From Larix kaempferi (lineage: Eukaryota > Streptophyta > Pinopsida > Pinales > Pinaceae): a stretch of DNA of 64,000 nucleotides. Numbering within the stretch: position 1 is the stretch's first letter; every line of letters begins with the position of its first letter. The notes under the pieces are model-generated. The model was not told the origin of the DNA, ran no database searches, and saw only the letters and a program-made list of their open reading frames with translations. Below, piece after piece: positions 34,241 through 45,289 of the stretch. A program made the translations under genes and the position numbers. The stretch spans positions 1,443,001 to 1,507,000 of the forward strand of contig BSBM01000809.1 in assembly GCA_027924585.1 (NCBI GenBank), read 5' to 3'.

Positions 34241-35482
34241 TCAGACTAAACCGTTGGGATTTATCATTTCAACAATATAGGGCCCCATCCACTCCGTGTG
34301 CAAATTTTTTGGTTTTCCTTTTACGCGGCTATTATAAAGCAACGCCAAGTCACCAAGTGACAAATTTTTCTGTTTGATGTTTCTACCATGCCAAGCTTTC
34401 TGTTGTTGTTTCTGGATTTGTTGGTGTTCTATTTCCATTTGTCAACTTTCCTCCAGTTTCGATAGTTGTAATAGTCTCTCTTGCCATGCATATTCGACAT
34501 CAATGTGTAGTACTGTTGCGATTGTCAGGGCTTGTCGTCGAAAATGTAGTGGAACAACTGCTTCTTGCCCATAGACAAGTGAAAAAGGTGTTTGACCTGT
34601 TGTTCTTTTGTATGTTGTTCTGTATGCCCAAAGAACAACAGGTACTTTATCATCCCAATCGTCTTTCTCCATGTTGCATACTTTCGTCAGTCCTCTTGTG
34701 AGTGTTTTATTAAATGATTCCACATCGCCATTAGATTGTGGATGATATGTTGTGCTTATTATGTGATCAATTGCAAACTCTTTTATTAAGGCTTAAACAG
34801 TTTTGCAGACAAAATGCATACCTTGGTCGCTAAGCAAAGTTAGAGGGCATCTGAAACGTGCAATGATGTTTTCATAGATGAATTTGGCAGCGACATCGCT
34901 AGAACATGTCTCGACTGGTTCTGCTTCTGCCCATTTGGTGACATATTCTACAGCAGTGATAAGATAACGTGCACCTATCCATCTGCCAATTACTAGAAAT
35001 GGTTCAATAAAATCAATTGCCCAGATTTCGAATGTTTGGCTTGGATTATTTGGAACCAGAGGCATTTCTGTGCTAGGCAGTGGTCATCCCATACTTTGAC
35101 ATCTATCACATTTAGTTACAAATTCTCGACAGTATTTATGAACTATCAGCCACCAAAGTCCAGCTTGCAGAATATTCCTTACTATTATATTTGCGTGATA
35201 ATGTCCTCCTGTCGGTCCGTAGTGAGCTTCTGAGAGTATGCTCTGTCGCTCATGCTCAAGTGCACACCGACGTAATACATCATCTAGGCCAAGTTTGTAG
35301 AGGAACCCGTTGATAAGAGTATAAGGTGCGGCTTTCATAGCAAGGATCTTCCTCTTCTTCTTAGTCATTCCTTCAAAAGCTTGCCCATCCTCGAGAAATT
35401 GTGCAATTTCTGCAAGTTCTGAAGGGATAGCTTTAATTTGAAACAAATGTGCATCTAGTAAATCATCTTCTATTACTCTCAA
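34241..35482 (-). pseudogene. Gypsy integrase (element 2)
   Basis: Pieces in order on minus. The HHCC zinc finger (35482-35084) has EAHYGPTGGHYH and a C-X2-C in KCDRCQSMG. The catalytic core (35065-34793) has IWAIDFIEPF for the first Asp and LLSDQGMHF for the second. The next piece (34723-34442) starts ESFNKTL with the catalytic Glu and continues DDKVPVVLWAYRTTYK. The C-terminal piece (34438-34241) has LGDLALLY and WMGPYIVE. Stops lie between the pieces. Integrase would insert the element DNA into the genome. No chromodomain is seen. Confidence 0.9.
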
Positions 35483-35539
35483 ATCCTCTCCGGTGTCGAC
35501 TCTCGACAGGCTGTCTGGCCTGACATTAGCCTTTCCTGG

Positions 35540-35743
35540 TCAGATTATTACCTCGAATTCAAATTCCTGAAATAGTAGAAGCCAGCAACAAAACCTCCCG
35601 TGGTGCAATGGTTTATTGACTAGATACTTCAAAGCCTGATGATCTGTGTAAAACATGAAAGGATTAGCAAATAAATAATGACGGTATTTCTGTAGTTCAA
35701 ATACCATACCTAAGTAATTAATTGAACACAACGAAAATTGCAC
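35540..35743 (-). pseudogene. Ty3-type RNase H, C-terminal part (gypsy element 2)
   Basis: Shows NYLGMVFELQKYRHYL, then FMFYTDHQALKYLVNKP, the conserved Ty3 RNase H segment with a catalytic Asp. The frame leads towards integrase through a PGKANVRPDSLSRV-like linker (35540-35490). The domain start is missing because homology stops near 35735. Confidence 0.85.
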
Positions 35744-36258
35744 TGGTTGAAAGCCATATCAATTTGTAAATTAGAAAATATATGGAATCCCAGATGCGAA
35801 GTAAGAAGTATCCAAGTCCAATTAATTTTTTTAGTTTTTTATGATTCATGATTTTAGGTTACTCAATGCAATGTGAGAAAGAATATTACCAATACTTTGT
35901 CAAAATTGTAACATAAAACAATGTAACTTATGAAATAAGATCATTCTTAACTCCAGATATATCATTCGTTGATGGGGGTCAAATCCCTCAAGGTCCAAAT
36001 CTTTTGTTTGCACCTCGAGGGATTTGATCCCTATCGGCACATGATAGATTCAGAGTTAAGATGGATCTATGTTGGTGCTAAAACTATATTAAATGAAATC
36101 ATAAAAAGATGAATGCCAACACGATTATAAAAAAACATGTAAATTGCGAAGAGGTAAAGACGTACAAATTCCATAATATCCATATCAAGTAATTAATTGA
36201 ACATAATCAAACTTGCACTAGTTAAAATCCATATCAATTAGTAAATTAGATCATATAT
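35710..36258. repeat. Short duplicated AT-rich segment at the gypsy/array border
   Basis: TAAGTAATTAATTGAACA followed by GCACTGGTTGAAAGCCATATC at 35711-35765 recurs at 36187-36240 as AAGTAATTAATTGAACATAA and GCACTAGTTAAAATCCATATC; homology continues to TCCAATTAATTT at 35830 and 36300. Offset is about 476 bp. The first copy abuts the truncated gypsy element; the second runs into tandem unit 1. Confidence 0.78.
35945..36060. repeat. Foldback (inverted repeat), about 49-bp arms
   Basis: The left arm (35945-35994) starts CTTAACTC and ends GGTCAAATCCCTC then AAGGT. The right arm (36012-36060) starts ACCTCGAGGGATTTGATCCC and ends GAGTTAAG. The arms pair with roughly 80 percent identity and a loop of about 17 bases. 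It could be a small MITE-like remnant; no target duplication is clear. Confidence 0.8.
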
Positions 36259-36526
36259 GGCATCCCACATGTGGAGCAAGAAGTACCCAAGTTCAATTAA
36301 TTTGAATCTTTGTTTTGAACTTTAGGTTAGGTTGAGGTTATACAAAAAAATTACTTAATATTTTATTATTATTTTATTAAAGTGCAAGCTCCATGTTGAG
36401 CATGGAATTACACTTTTGTTAAAGTGGCACTCCAAGTTGAACACATAATTACACTTGTTTTGAATTTTAAGTTAGGGCCAACATTGTAAATTTTTTTACT
36501 TAATATTTTTATTATTTTATTGAAGT

Positions 36527-36590
36527 GCCACGTGTCAACTCCATGTTGAGCACAAAATTACACTTCTCCCTCATATTGGGATATATAAAG
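36527..36590 (+). promoter_or_regulatory. Promoter-like block, unit 1: G-box and TATA
   Basis: GCCACGTGTC (36527-36536), a G-box/ABRE-type core, is followed 46 bp later by TATATAAAG (36582-36590). The same pair is kept in units 2 and 3. Upstream lie three imperfect direct repeats of a CCATGTTGAGCA...ATTACACTT motif. No coding sequence downstream on plus is recognisable, so any gene is lost. Confidence 0.45.
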
Positions 36591-36659
36591 CACCTCTCGG
36601 CGCAATGATATAATATTAATTTTCTTTGTTTCTTAAACAATATTGATTTAGCTCTTAAC

Positions 36660-37180
36660 TCTTTTCGACCAGCTCCTTGTTTCTTAGTAATTCTTGATCT
36701 TCTTGCTCCTTATTCACATCAATTTTTTCACAAGACAAGATGCCTGAATGTGGGTCATAAAACATCAAATTCATCCAACTAAACATTGGAATTCTTCTTT
36801 GAAATCCCACCCTAGAATATATTTAAACAGAACCCTCGGTTTGCACCCAAACTGATCCAATTCAAGAACAAAAGGGAAGTGGTACAAAATTTTATTTGAG
36901 CCAATCCAAGACCGATATCATTGTACCTACTGGAACAAATCATTATGAAGTAGAAATCGATCCAAACGCTTTGAGATAATTGCACTAGAAATAGCTTCGT
37001 TATTGGTCCATATGGCGTAAGAACAATAGGTTTGATATCGACCAGATTGATAGCTTCTAATCGATTCAATGAAAGAACCCCCGCAAACAATCCACCCGAG
37101 CATGTTGCCCCCAAATACCGCCAAAGTAAAAAGTGAAATTTAAGTCACCACCAACCACTAGATTGTTAGATTTAAGACAA
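36660..37180 (-). pseudogene. L1 endonuclease fragment, unit 1
   Basis: Minus-strand pieces equivalent to the C-terminal part of the endonuclease in units 2 and 3: NRLEAINLVDIKPIVLTPYG and SKRLDRFLLHNDLFQ. The N-terminal half of the domain, present in the other units, is gone through the deletion at about 37186. Confidence 0.75.
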
Positions 37181-37199
37181 TTTAAGTCACCACCAACCA

Positions 37200-38520
37200 C
37201 TAGAGGTCATTGACTATAAGTCCAACAATTTGTCCAGGGATTTGCCACTAGATTTGACTACCTAGTGAATCTGAAGCATATTGACCTTGGATATAATTAC
37301 TTCTCAGGTAGCATCCTCCCTAAGTATGGAAAGCTAGAAAACATGCAATATCTTAGCTTGGTTGAAAATAGTTTGAGTGGAAGATTACCCCAGAGAGATT
37401 AACAATCTAACGAACTTGAAAGAGATTTATTTGTGAAGCAATGCATTCAATAGTTGGATTCGTCCAGAGATAGGGAATTTGAGCAAAAAAATTATCTCTG
37501 AGCTTTCATTGTGAAATACGAAATCGGAACCAAGACACCAAGCCACCACAAGACACATTTTAGCATTGGATCTCAATTGAGGCCTCAAGTTAGTTGGACT
37601 AGATAATAATTATAGCATATTCATTGGAAGACTCCCCCACTTACACACTCCAAAGGTAATAAATGAAATGTTGCAAATATGTACATATTCCTTGCATTCC
37701 ATTATGAGGCATATGAAATATTATGTTTTTTTAGTTTGAAATGGAAAGTTTCAAGTCAAACATAACACCAGGCTTAAATGGAGCCTAAAAATGAGACTAG
37801 AACAACTACTAGTAGCTCAATATAGAGCACCTCCTATAAGCTGAAATCACTTGGATATAATTATTTCTCAGGCAACATTCCCCCAAGTATGGAAATCTCG
37901 AAAATGTACAATATTTTAGCTTGGCCGAAGATGGAATTGAATAAGTAGAGCAATAGCTATATTGGCATTTACCTTCGACTGGTATCTAAATATTTTACAC
38001 ATAAAAAAATCACCATCGTAATACATATATTATATACATTCTTTTTCTTCATGATTTTAGAGATACAAGTTATCCACAATATTACATTGTTACAATCTTA
38101 AAGATCATATTAATCTCGATAGCCAATTTAGTATGTAGATTTTAGAATAATACAAGTATAATAAATATTTCCTTGGGAAAATGACATTTAGCAAGTAGGT
38201 TAATAGGTAAGGTGTTGATTTAGTAGGATAATAGTTATTTTGACATTTACCTCTTTGTGGTTTTTAAAGATTATTATCAATAAATTCATTTTTCAATCAC
38301 TATATATATTCAAAACTGAAAAACTGTAACTTGTTATTCAGAAGGAATCAAAGTTACAATAGTGTACCGAGCTTATCATCATAAATTCTCAATGCAAACA
38401 GATTGACATGTCTTCTCTATTTTCCTAAATCAATATATATCGACAAAAACTATCTCATAGGATATGAAACAATTCTAAGACAACCTGTTTTTGAAGGAAA
38501 CATATCCAACAAAATATCGT
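37200..38520 (+). pseudogene. LRR receptor-kinase remnant, unit 1
   Basis: Begins inside an LRR equivalent to 46277 of unit 2. Plus-strand LRR pieces include DYKSNNLS, HIDLGYNYFSGSILPKYGKL and YLSLVENSLSGR (37240-37390), with frameshifts. A second LRR-like block recurs near 37850-37930. The signal peptide and first LRRs are deleted. The end of the block abuts the L1 RNase H stop at 38535. Confidence 0.65.
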
Positions 38521-38534
38521 GAGATTATCCAAAA

Positions 38535-41065
38535 CTAGAAAACAAAAATAGATCCATAATCCACGATGTGGTCTTCAATAAATTCTTCAAAATGGAGGAA
38601 GTCGTCCATAGACCCAATGGCCTTCTTGGAAATTATGTCATCCTTTCCATTCAATTCCTGATAAATATGAGCAAATGAAATATTAGAGAAGCAGTGGATC
38701 AACTCCTGAGTTTTTAGCATCCCATTGTTCAAGCTTGATAACCTGAAGAGATGAGTTTTTAGATGCCCAATCGACAACTTCCCTCGAATCACTCATGATT
38801 TTGATATTGAGAATACCTCTTTTGTGTGATAACCATAAAATACCCCAAAGGGAAAGAAGTTCAGCCCTAGTGTTTGAACCATTTCCAACACCCATCCACA
38901 TATTCTTCTGATGATTCTTTTTTATCTTTAAGACCATACCAGCTCCACAAAATCCATCCTTCTAAGCACCATAAAAAAAACCAATAGACAAATCATCCTC
39001 CACATATGGCATCTTTGGATCCTTGATCTTATTTTGTGATTTCTCTTTAAAATACTCATGATAGGAGCTAATGAATTTAGAACAAATATGGAATCTAGAA
39101 TATCACCAAAGATATATCTATTTCTAGCTTTCCAAACTTCCCAAATAGTAAATAGGGGGAGCTCCTTGAACTGGACATTTGAGTGAAACTTGTTAAGTAG
39201 ATTGTCCCGAAATTCAGATCCATCCCATACATCCTGAAACTGTAAAAGAATTTGAAAATATGACCAAACAGATCTAAAGAAATGACACTAAGAAAATATA
39301 TGTGAGATAGATTCCAAATCCATTTTGCATAAGAGACAAATTCCCAGACCAATAAATCCTCTCTTAAGTAGATTATCCCAAGTGAGAATTTTATTCTCAA
39401 AGCAAAGCCAAATAAAACATCTAACTTTATGTGTAATATGCCATTTCCAAATCCACTTTGACCACCATCTTGGAGTGAATGAAATTTGGTTGACAGTAAT
39501 CGCCTCAAAAGCCTTTTTAGTAGTGAGAATTCCATTTGCACCTTCCCAGTCCCAAACCAGTACGTCCTCTTTATCTATTAAATTTATTCCAGCACCATTC
39601 AACATCATAACACAACTTTTCCATTCATATGTTACCTCCAGTGATAACCCTAATTCATTGGCTAAATACCAATAGTTAGAGTAAGTTTCAACAACTTCAA
39701 TATGCCTTACCTAACCTAATACTTGAATATTGACTTTATGTAGTTGTGCCAAAAGTGGAGCAAATAGCTTATAGTTTTTTGCAAAGCCAATAAATGGATC
39801 AACACCTATGAATACTTGAGTTCCCCTGCCAAATTTCCAACTCAACCATCTACTCAAGATTGGAAAAGTTCGAGATAGACCTCTCCAGATAGCAAAGGCA
39901 TTAACAGGATACTTTTTCGGGTTCCAGATCCAAAAAGAAATAGAGAAGGATTTGATGTATTTTGATTTAATTACTTTGCTCCACAAACCATCCCCAAATA
40001 ATCCGCGCCATAAAATTTTAACTCTTAATTCCTGACTGAACCAATCCAAGTTCTTAAGACCCCACCTACCCAGAGACTTTGGCAATGATATGCTCTCCCG
40101 TGATGTAAGATGAAATTTTGAAATTTCCAACTTACCAACCCATAAAAAGTGAATAATCCTCTTACTAATAAAATTGATAACATAAGCAGGCACCAAAGAG
40201 AGAGATAACCAATAGTCTGGAATACTTTCCAGTATAGATTTAGCTAATATGAGTCTACCCCTAATAGAAATCCACCTGAATGTCCAATTATTAATCCTCT
40301 TTTCCACCTTTTGTGTAATCCAATTCCAATCTTCAATCATGTAACAGTTTAGTTTCAAAAAGAAACCTAAGTATTTGAAACCATAGTCCATTTTTTCCAT
40401 TTGGTATGGAAACAAAGAGGATAATTTCTCACTAATCCCATAATCATTGCAGTTGTACAAAAAAATAGATTTTTTAGAACTAATAGCCATCCCATTGGTA
40501 GTACATAAAGTCTCAAATATGGACCGATACATCATCCATTCATCCACATAACTACCCCAAATATTAACACATCGTCAATGAACAACAAGTGTGAGATAAA
40601 CAGGTACCTAGAGATTTTAATACCTTTGATCATTTGATCATGCTTTGAACTGTCAATAATCTTGCTTAACCCTTCAATAATCAGAAGGAACAACAATGGA
40701 TATAAAGGGAAGCTTTGTCTGAGCCCTCTACTACAAGATAATAAGGAGGTAGGAGAGCCATTAATCAATACAACAAATTTGGCTGATGAAATGCATGCCA
40801 TAATCTAGTTTGTCACTTCCACCGGAAGACCAATCTAAATGAGAAAAAATCTACGGAAACACCAGTCCACGTGATCATATGCTTTTATCAAATCCATGTT
40901 AAGGATACGGGCTTGAATATTCTTGAATTTGATAGAATGAAGACATTCTTGTGCCACCCCTACTACATCCAGAATTTGTTTATTGGATAAGAAACCAAAT
41001 TGTTCAATAGATATGAATTTTTCCAATATAGGTTTGATTCTATTGGAGATAATCTTCGTGATCAC
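38535..41065 (-). pseudogene. L1 ORF2 3' half (RT, zf-RVT, RNase H), unit 1
   Basis: RT pieces: MITKIISNRIKPILEKFISI and LNMDLIKAYDHVDW (41065-40835), GLRQSFPLYPLLFLLIIEGL and LLFIDDVLIFG (40801-40532), then a 278-codon piece (40547-39711) with the post-RT region and WVGKLEISKFHL. The zinc-binding region is at about 39608-39288 (ILTTKKAFEAI, KVRCFIWLCFENKILTWDNL). RNase H (about 38990-38535) keeps RAELLSLWGILW, IMSDSREVVDW and a late Asp, but the first catalytic Asp position reads Tyr (FYGA) followed by a stop. The natural stop is at 38535-38537. Confidence 0.87.
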
Positions 41066-41134
41066 AATCTTAGAGAAAATAACTCATCCACAATAATATT
41101 ATATTGATCTAATCTTAATTATTCTTCCATTGTG

Positions 41135-41138
<4 letters not shown>

Positions 41139-41206
<68 letters not shown>

Positions 41207-41233
41207 ACACCCACACCCACACACACACACACA
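41139..41233. repeat. (TC)n(AC)n compound microsatellite, unit 1
   Basis: About 14 TC repeats (41139-41166) followed by about 33 AC repeats with a few CCCACA variants. Equivalent loci are 50232-50315 and 59189-59238. Confidence 0.97.
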
Positions 41234-41880
41234 TTATAATAATAATTAAGTACAATTCTAAACTCATTAATCATTGAGAACGACGAATTAAACATAAACG
41301 TAATCTATATAAACATAATCATCACAAAAGGAAGTTGTTAGCTGCCATTCATCTACGTTCAAACTTATAAAGCAATTCATTATGGAACGCAACATTAAAT
41401 GTAATCTATATGTGTTGTTTATTGATATGGGAATTCTTCAACTATTTGGATTTTTTTTATTATGTAGTCTCTGCCTCTAAAAAATTTACACTTATCAGTG
41501 TTGGAAGAAATGAGAATGAGATAGATACATGCTCTCATCTACATTTACTTGAAGGACACATGAACCATAAAAATCTGCTCTACATTTACTTGAAGGACAC
41601 ATGAACCATAAAAATCTTCTCTAAGATTGACTGCAAATTATTTTACCTTCTTCCATGCCAGTGTAGACATAAACACTATTCACTTCGCCTCAATTTATCC
41701 CATTACCATAAAAGCCTTCTCAATCTATCCACGATGGATGGTGAGCTATAACCCAAAAACCCACTTGTTTGTTGTTGAAGAAATGTGGCTTATGGAGTTA
41801 TCGATAGTAGGGTACACCATATTAGAAATGGTGCAAACCATTGGGATTTTGAATTGAGTAGCATATTTTTGTTAGGTGTC
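41234..41880. other. Unit 1 tail, non-coding
   Basis: No recognisable gene. Short plus-strand frames (41410-41604, 41627-41857) are conserved in part in the other units but show no known domain. A perfect-looking 41-bp tandem duplication (41539-41579 and 41580-41620, ACATTTACTTGAAGGACACA) is unique to this unit. The equivalents in other units are 50316-50922 and 59239-59848. Confidence 0.6.
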
Positions 41881-42144
41881 ATCCCACACGCGGAGCAAGA
41901 AGTATCCAAGTTCAATTAATTTGAATCTTTGTTTTGAACTTTAGGTTAGGTTGAGATTATAAAAAAAAATTACTTAATATTTTATTATTATTTTATTAAA
42001 GTGCAAGCTCCATGTTGAGCATGGAATTACGCTTTTCTTAAAGTGGCACTCCAAGTTGAACACATAATTACACTTGTTTTGAATTTTAATCTAGGTCCAG
42101 GATTGTAATTTTTTTTACTTAATATTTTATTATTTTATTGAAGT

Positions 42145-42208
42145 GCCACGTGTCAACTCCATGTTGAGCACAAAATTACACTTCTCCCTCATACTAGGCT
42201 GTATAAAG
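42145..42208 (+). promoter_or_regulatory. Promoter-like block, unit 2: G-box and TATA
   Basis: GCCACGTGTC at 42145-42154 and TATAAAG at 42202-42208, same spacing class as units 1 and 3. Confidence 0.45.
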
Positions 42209-42269
42209 CGCCTCTCGGCACAATGATATAGTATTAATGTACTTTGTTTCTTAAAAAAAATTGATTTAG

Positions 42270-43860
42270 CTCTTTCCTCGTTTCTACCATCTCCTTGTTT
42301 CTTAGTAATTCTTGATCTTCTTGCTCCTTATTCACATCAATTTTTTCACAAGCCAAGATGCCTAAATGTGGGTCATAAAACATCAAATTCATCCAACTAA
42401 ACATTGGAATTCTTCTTTGAAATCCCACCCTAGATTATATTTAAATAGAGCCCTCGATTTGTGCCCAACCTGATTGAGTTCAAGAACAAAAGGGAAGTGG
42501 TACAAAATTTTATTCGAGCCAATCCAAGACCGATATCATTGTACTTATTGGAGCAAATCATTATGAAGTAGAAATCGATCCAAACGCTTTGAGATAGTTG
42601 CACTAGAACTAGCTTCGTTATTGGTCCATATGGCTTAAGTACAATAGGTTTGATATCAACCAGATTGATAGCTTCTAATCGATTCAATGAAAGAATCCCC
42701 CCAAACAATCCACCCGAGCATGTTTCCCCCAAATCTCCCCAAAGTGAAAAGTGAAATTTAAGTCACCACCAACCACTAAATTGTCAGATTTAAGACAATG
42801 TAAGTTCAGAAGACGATCCCGAAAATTCTACCTACCCTCATAAGGCCCATACAAATTGAGCAGTTTAATAGTGAACCCCAATCTATTAACATGAAACTCT
42901 GTGCAAATACCTGAAGATAAAGAGAAAAATTTCATGATAATTACATTGTCATTCCATCCAGTAATTATACTACTTGACAACCCCACATAATAAAAAGGTA
43001 ATAAATTCCAACCACCCAAAACCTTGCTAAATTCAAGAACCAAAGGAGAACCCAAGCCCATGGCTTCCTGAAAAAGAAAGATGTCAAATTTTTCTTCTTC
43101 AAGCATTCTTTTAAGGGCCAACTTTTTGTCTTGGTCCCACAACCCCCTTATATTAAGGGATATAATATTCATGGGATGGCATTGGAAGGGATGTGACCTA
43201 CTCTGAGGGCCCCAGTAAATAGTTTTTGATGTCCCTAGTTGACTTATGAGACTTCTTCTTCTTGGGCCAAGCTAAGGGCATAATTTTGATGCACCAAGGG
43301 ACCCTCTAAATCCTTATGAGAATCCACTCCCAACCCCCCGACCGACCCAAGGCCTTGGTGAGTAGCTCCCTACTTAGAATGAAGGAAATAATTTGATATG
43401 CCACTAGAGATTCCCTCAATTGAGCCCGAGTTTCCATCACATCTAGACTGAGAAGTAACCTTGAGATAAGGGTCCAAAACTTTCTCTAGACCCTCAAACA
43501 TAACAAGGTTGTTAAAAGTAAGAGAGAAATATTACTCCCTTGACTAGATTTACTACGACGACAAGGAGTTAATGGACATGAAGGAGATCCTTTATCCACC
43601 GCCTCCCGATGCAAAACATTAGGAATAGATGTAATGGGAGAAGATATCGACTTACCCAGATATTCCAAGACTTGCTCCGTTGTGGATCTGGGCCTTTGAT
43701 ACCTCAATTCCGCAAGAAGGACAGAATATAGACCAAGATACACCATGATCTTGTTATGTTTATTTAAGTACTTGGAAAACAAAAACCCCAATAAGTGGAA
43801 TAGACCAATCACCAATTTGAGTAGACAACTACCCAACATTTTTGGATTCCACTTGTGCTA
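42270..43860 (-). pseudogene. L1 ORF1 C-terminus and ORF2 endonuclease, unit 2
   Basis: 43839-43486 is the ORF1 C-terminal piece (STTEQVLEYLGKSISSPITS). 43172-42828 is a well-preserved endonuclease N-terminus: MNIISLNIRGLWDQDKKLAL, FDIFLFQEAMGLGSPLV, GGWNLLPFYYV and FTIKLLNLYGPYEGR; LFQEAMG holds the catalytic Glu position. 42732-42430 is the distal endonuclease. The end near 42270 is fused to the promoter-like block, so the endonuclease to RT link is lost. Fragment A at 19963-21125 is the same source sequence. Confidence 0.85.
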
Positions 43861-44091
43861 GGTCCCTACTAGTCCCAAAAGAAATAAGTAAAAGTAATAA
43901 GTAAAATTAATAAGTAAACACAGACAAATTGTCAAATACAAAAAAACGTTAACCATGTGTTAAGCTAAACATAATCATTCTATTGAGTTCTTTATGATAT
44001 TAGCATTTGAATTTGACATAATGGCATTTGAAATTAACATATAAGTTAACACTAATTTTTAAAAAATATTATTTTGAATTTGTAAACTTTA

Positions 44092-45110
44092 TTACCTTTA
44101 GTTTGGAAATTTATATATTAAAATGAAATTGTTGATATAAATTATTGTTACTTATCATTTTGATTATGTCAATCAAATAGTATTTAATATTATCTTTAAT
44201 TTGGAAGTGGGACTGAATTTTATATCCCTCGAAGAGACGGACAAGCCTGGAAGAGAGCTCCATTTTCCAGAAATGCACAACCAAAAGCCTTAGACAGAAC
44301 ACCCCCCTATTGAGAAGTGTCCAAACCGAAAGCTTCAGACCGTTCTAAAGAGGCCTGTGGGACCACCAAACCTTGATAACTCCACACTTGTAGCAACGGA
44401 TCACCTAAAAATCTATCCATATCTCTTTTCGATGGAACACCAATGGGGGACTCGACAACCTTCAGAACATCTGTCAGTTTCACGCTATTTGCCAAGAAGC
44501 AAGAGCCTAAATTAGAAGTATTCCTAGAAAATGCCAAATGTTGCCCGATAGGTATGTCCCATATGTCAATTTCATCTATAGGGTTAGAGGAATAGTCTAA
44601 CGCTTCCTCCTCATCCTCCATATTGTGTAAGACCCCATAAAATAATTAACCTAAAATTTAATGCGACTCTACATAGTTGTACTATTGCCGAAAAACCACA
44701 AACCTATTATAATTTTCAATCATATATTAAAAAAAACTAATAAAAATGTACTTGTTTTTATGTCAACTTTATTCAACATCACAAAACTCTACATCACATT
44801 TTTCAATTTTCTTTTATAAAATATTTAATATCTTTTGTAATTTGACAATGAAAAAACACATCCCATCACTTTTTTAAAATCCAATAAAAAAATAGTTAAA
44901 TAATAGTCTTTAATATTATCTTTAGTTTGGAAATTTATATATTAAAATGAAATTGTTGATATAAATTATTTTTACTTATCATTTTGATCATGTCAATCCA
45001 ATAGTCTTCAATATTATCTTTAATTTGGAAATTTATATATCAAAATGAAATTGTTGATATAAATTATTGTTACATCGTTTTGATCATGTCAATCCAATAG
45101 TATTTAATTG
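44092..45110. repeat. AT-rich ~100-bp direct repeats around an L1 5' fragment, unit 2
   Basis: AATTTATATATTAAAATGAA then ATTGTTGATATAAATTATT and TGTCAATCCAATAGT recur at about 44107, 44930 and 45030. Block I has a single copy at about 21350. The first and second copies flank the L1 ORF1 piece. Unit 3 has the same arrangement at about 53125-54110. Confidence 0.75.
44212..44720 (-). pseudogene. L1 5' end fragment (leader and ORF1 start), unit 2
   Basis: ATG at 44619-44621 followed by MEDEEEALDYSSNPIDEIDI and DIPIGQHLAFSRNTS, open to 44307. It is closely similar to the ORF1 start of the full-length L1 at 28102, including the 90-bp leader and the flanking AATT...CAATCATATATTA. The fragment ends at about 44212 inside ORF1. 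Confidence 0.85.
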
Positions 45111-45289
45111 CGCTTGAGTGTTTTACAAGTTAAATTCAAGGTTGCAAGAGAGGAAGCAACATCCAAGTAAGGACCATCATGGGTAATGTACCTTGTTAAT
45201 CTAGAAGCTTGACCTTGGGCATGAAAGGGAAAGGTAGCATATCTTATTATGCTATAAGACTTTTGTCTATGTTAAGCTTATGTTTTTCG

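Larger units (their letters stand above)
29648..35740 (-). mobile_element. Gypsy element 2: 3' portion of a Ty3/gypsy retrotransposon
   Basis: The minus strand shows, from 35743 downwards: Ty3-type RNase H (N-terminal part missing), integrase with HHCC, D-D-E core and C-terminal region, then a long extra ORF, a polypurine tract and a 337-bp LTR. RT, protease, gag and the 5' LTR are missing; homology ends near 35735, where a short AT-rich repeat family begins. It inserted into the RTE fragment; the five bases before the LTR are AGCAT, but the partner duplication is lost with the 5' end. Confidence 0.85.
36259..41880. repeat. Tandem unit 1 (about 5.6 kb, internally deleted)
   Basis: Colinear with units 2 and 3 at both ends. 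It begins at a GGAGCAAGAAGT anchor (36273) equivalent to 41892 and 50934. It lacks about 3.5 kb present in units 2 and 3 between the L1 endonuclease fragment and the receptor-kinase fragment (junction about 37186-37200). Contents: promoter-like block, L1 endonuclease piece, kinase LRR remnant, L1 RT half, (CT)n(CA)n, tail. Confidence 0.92.
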
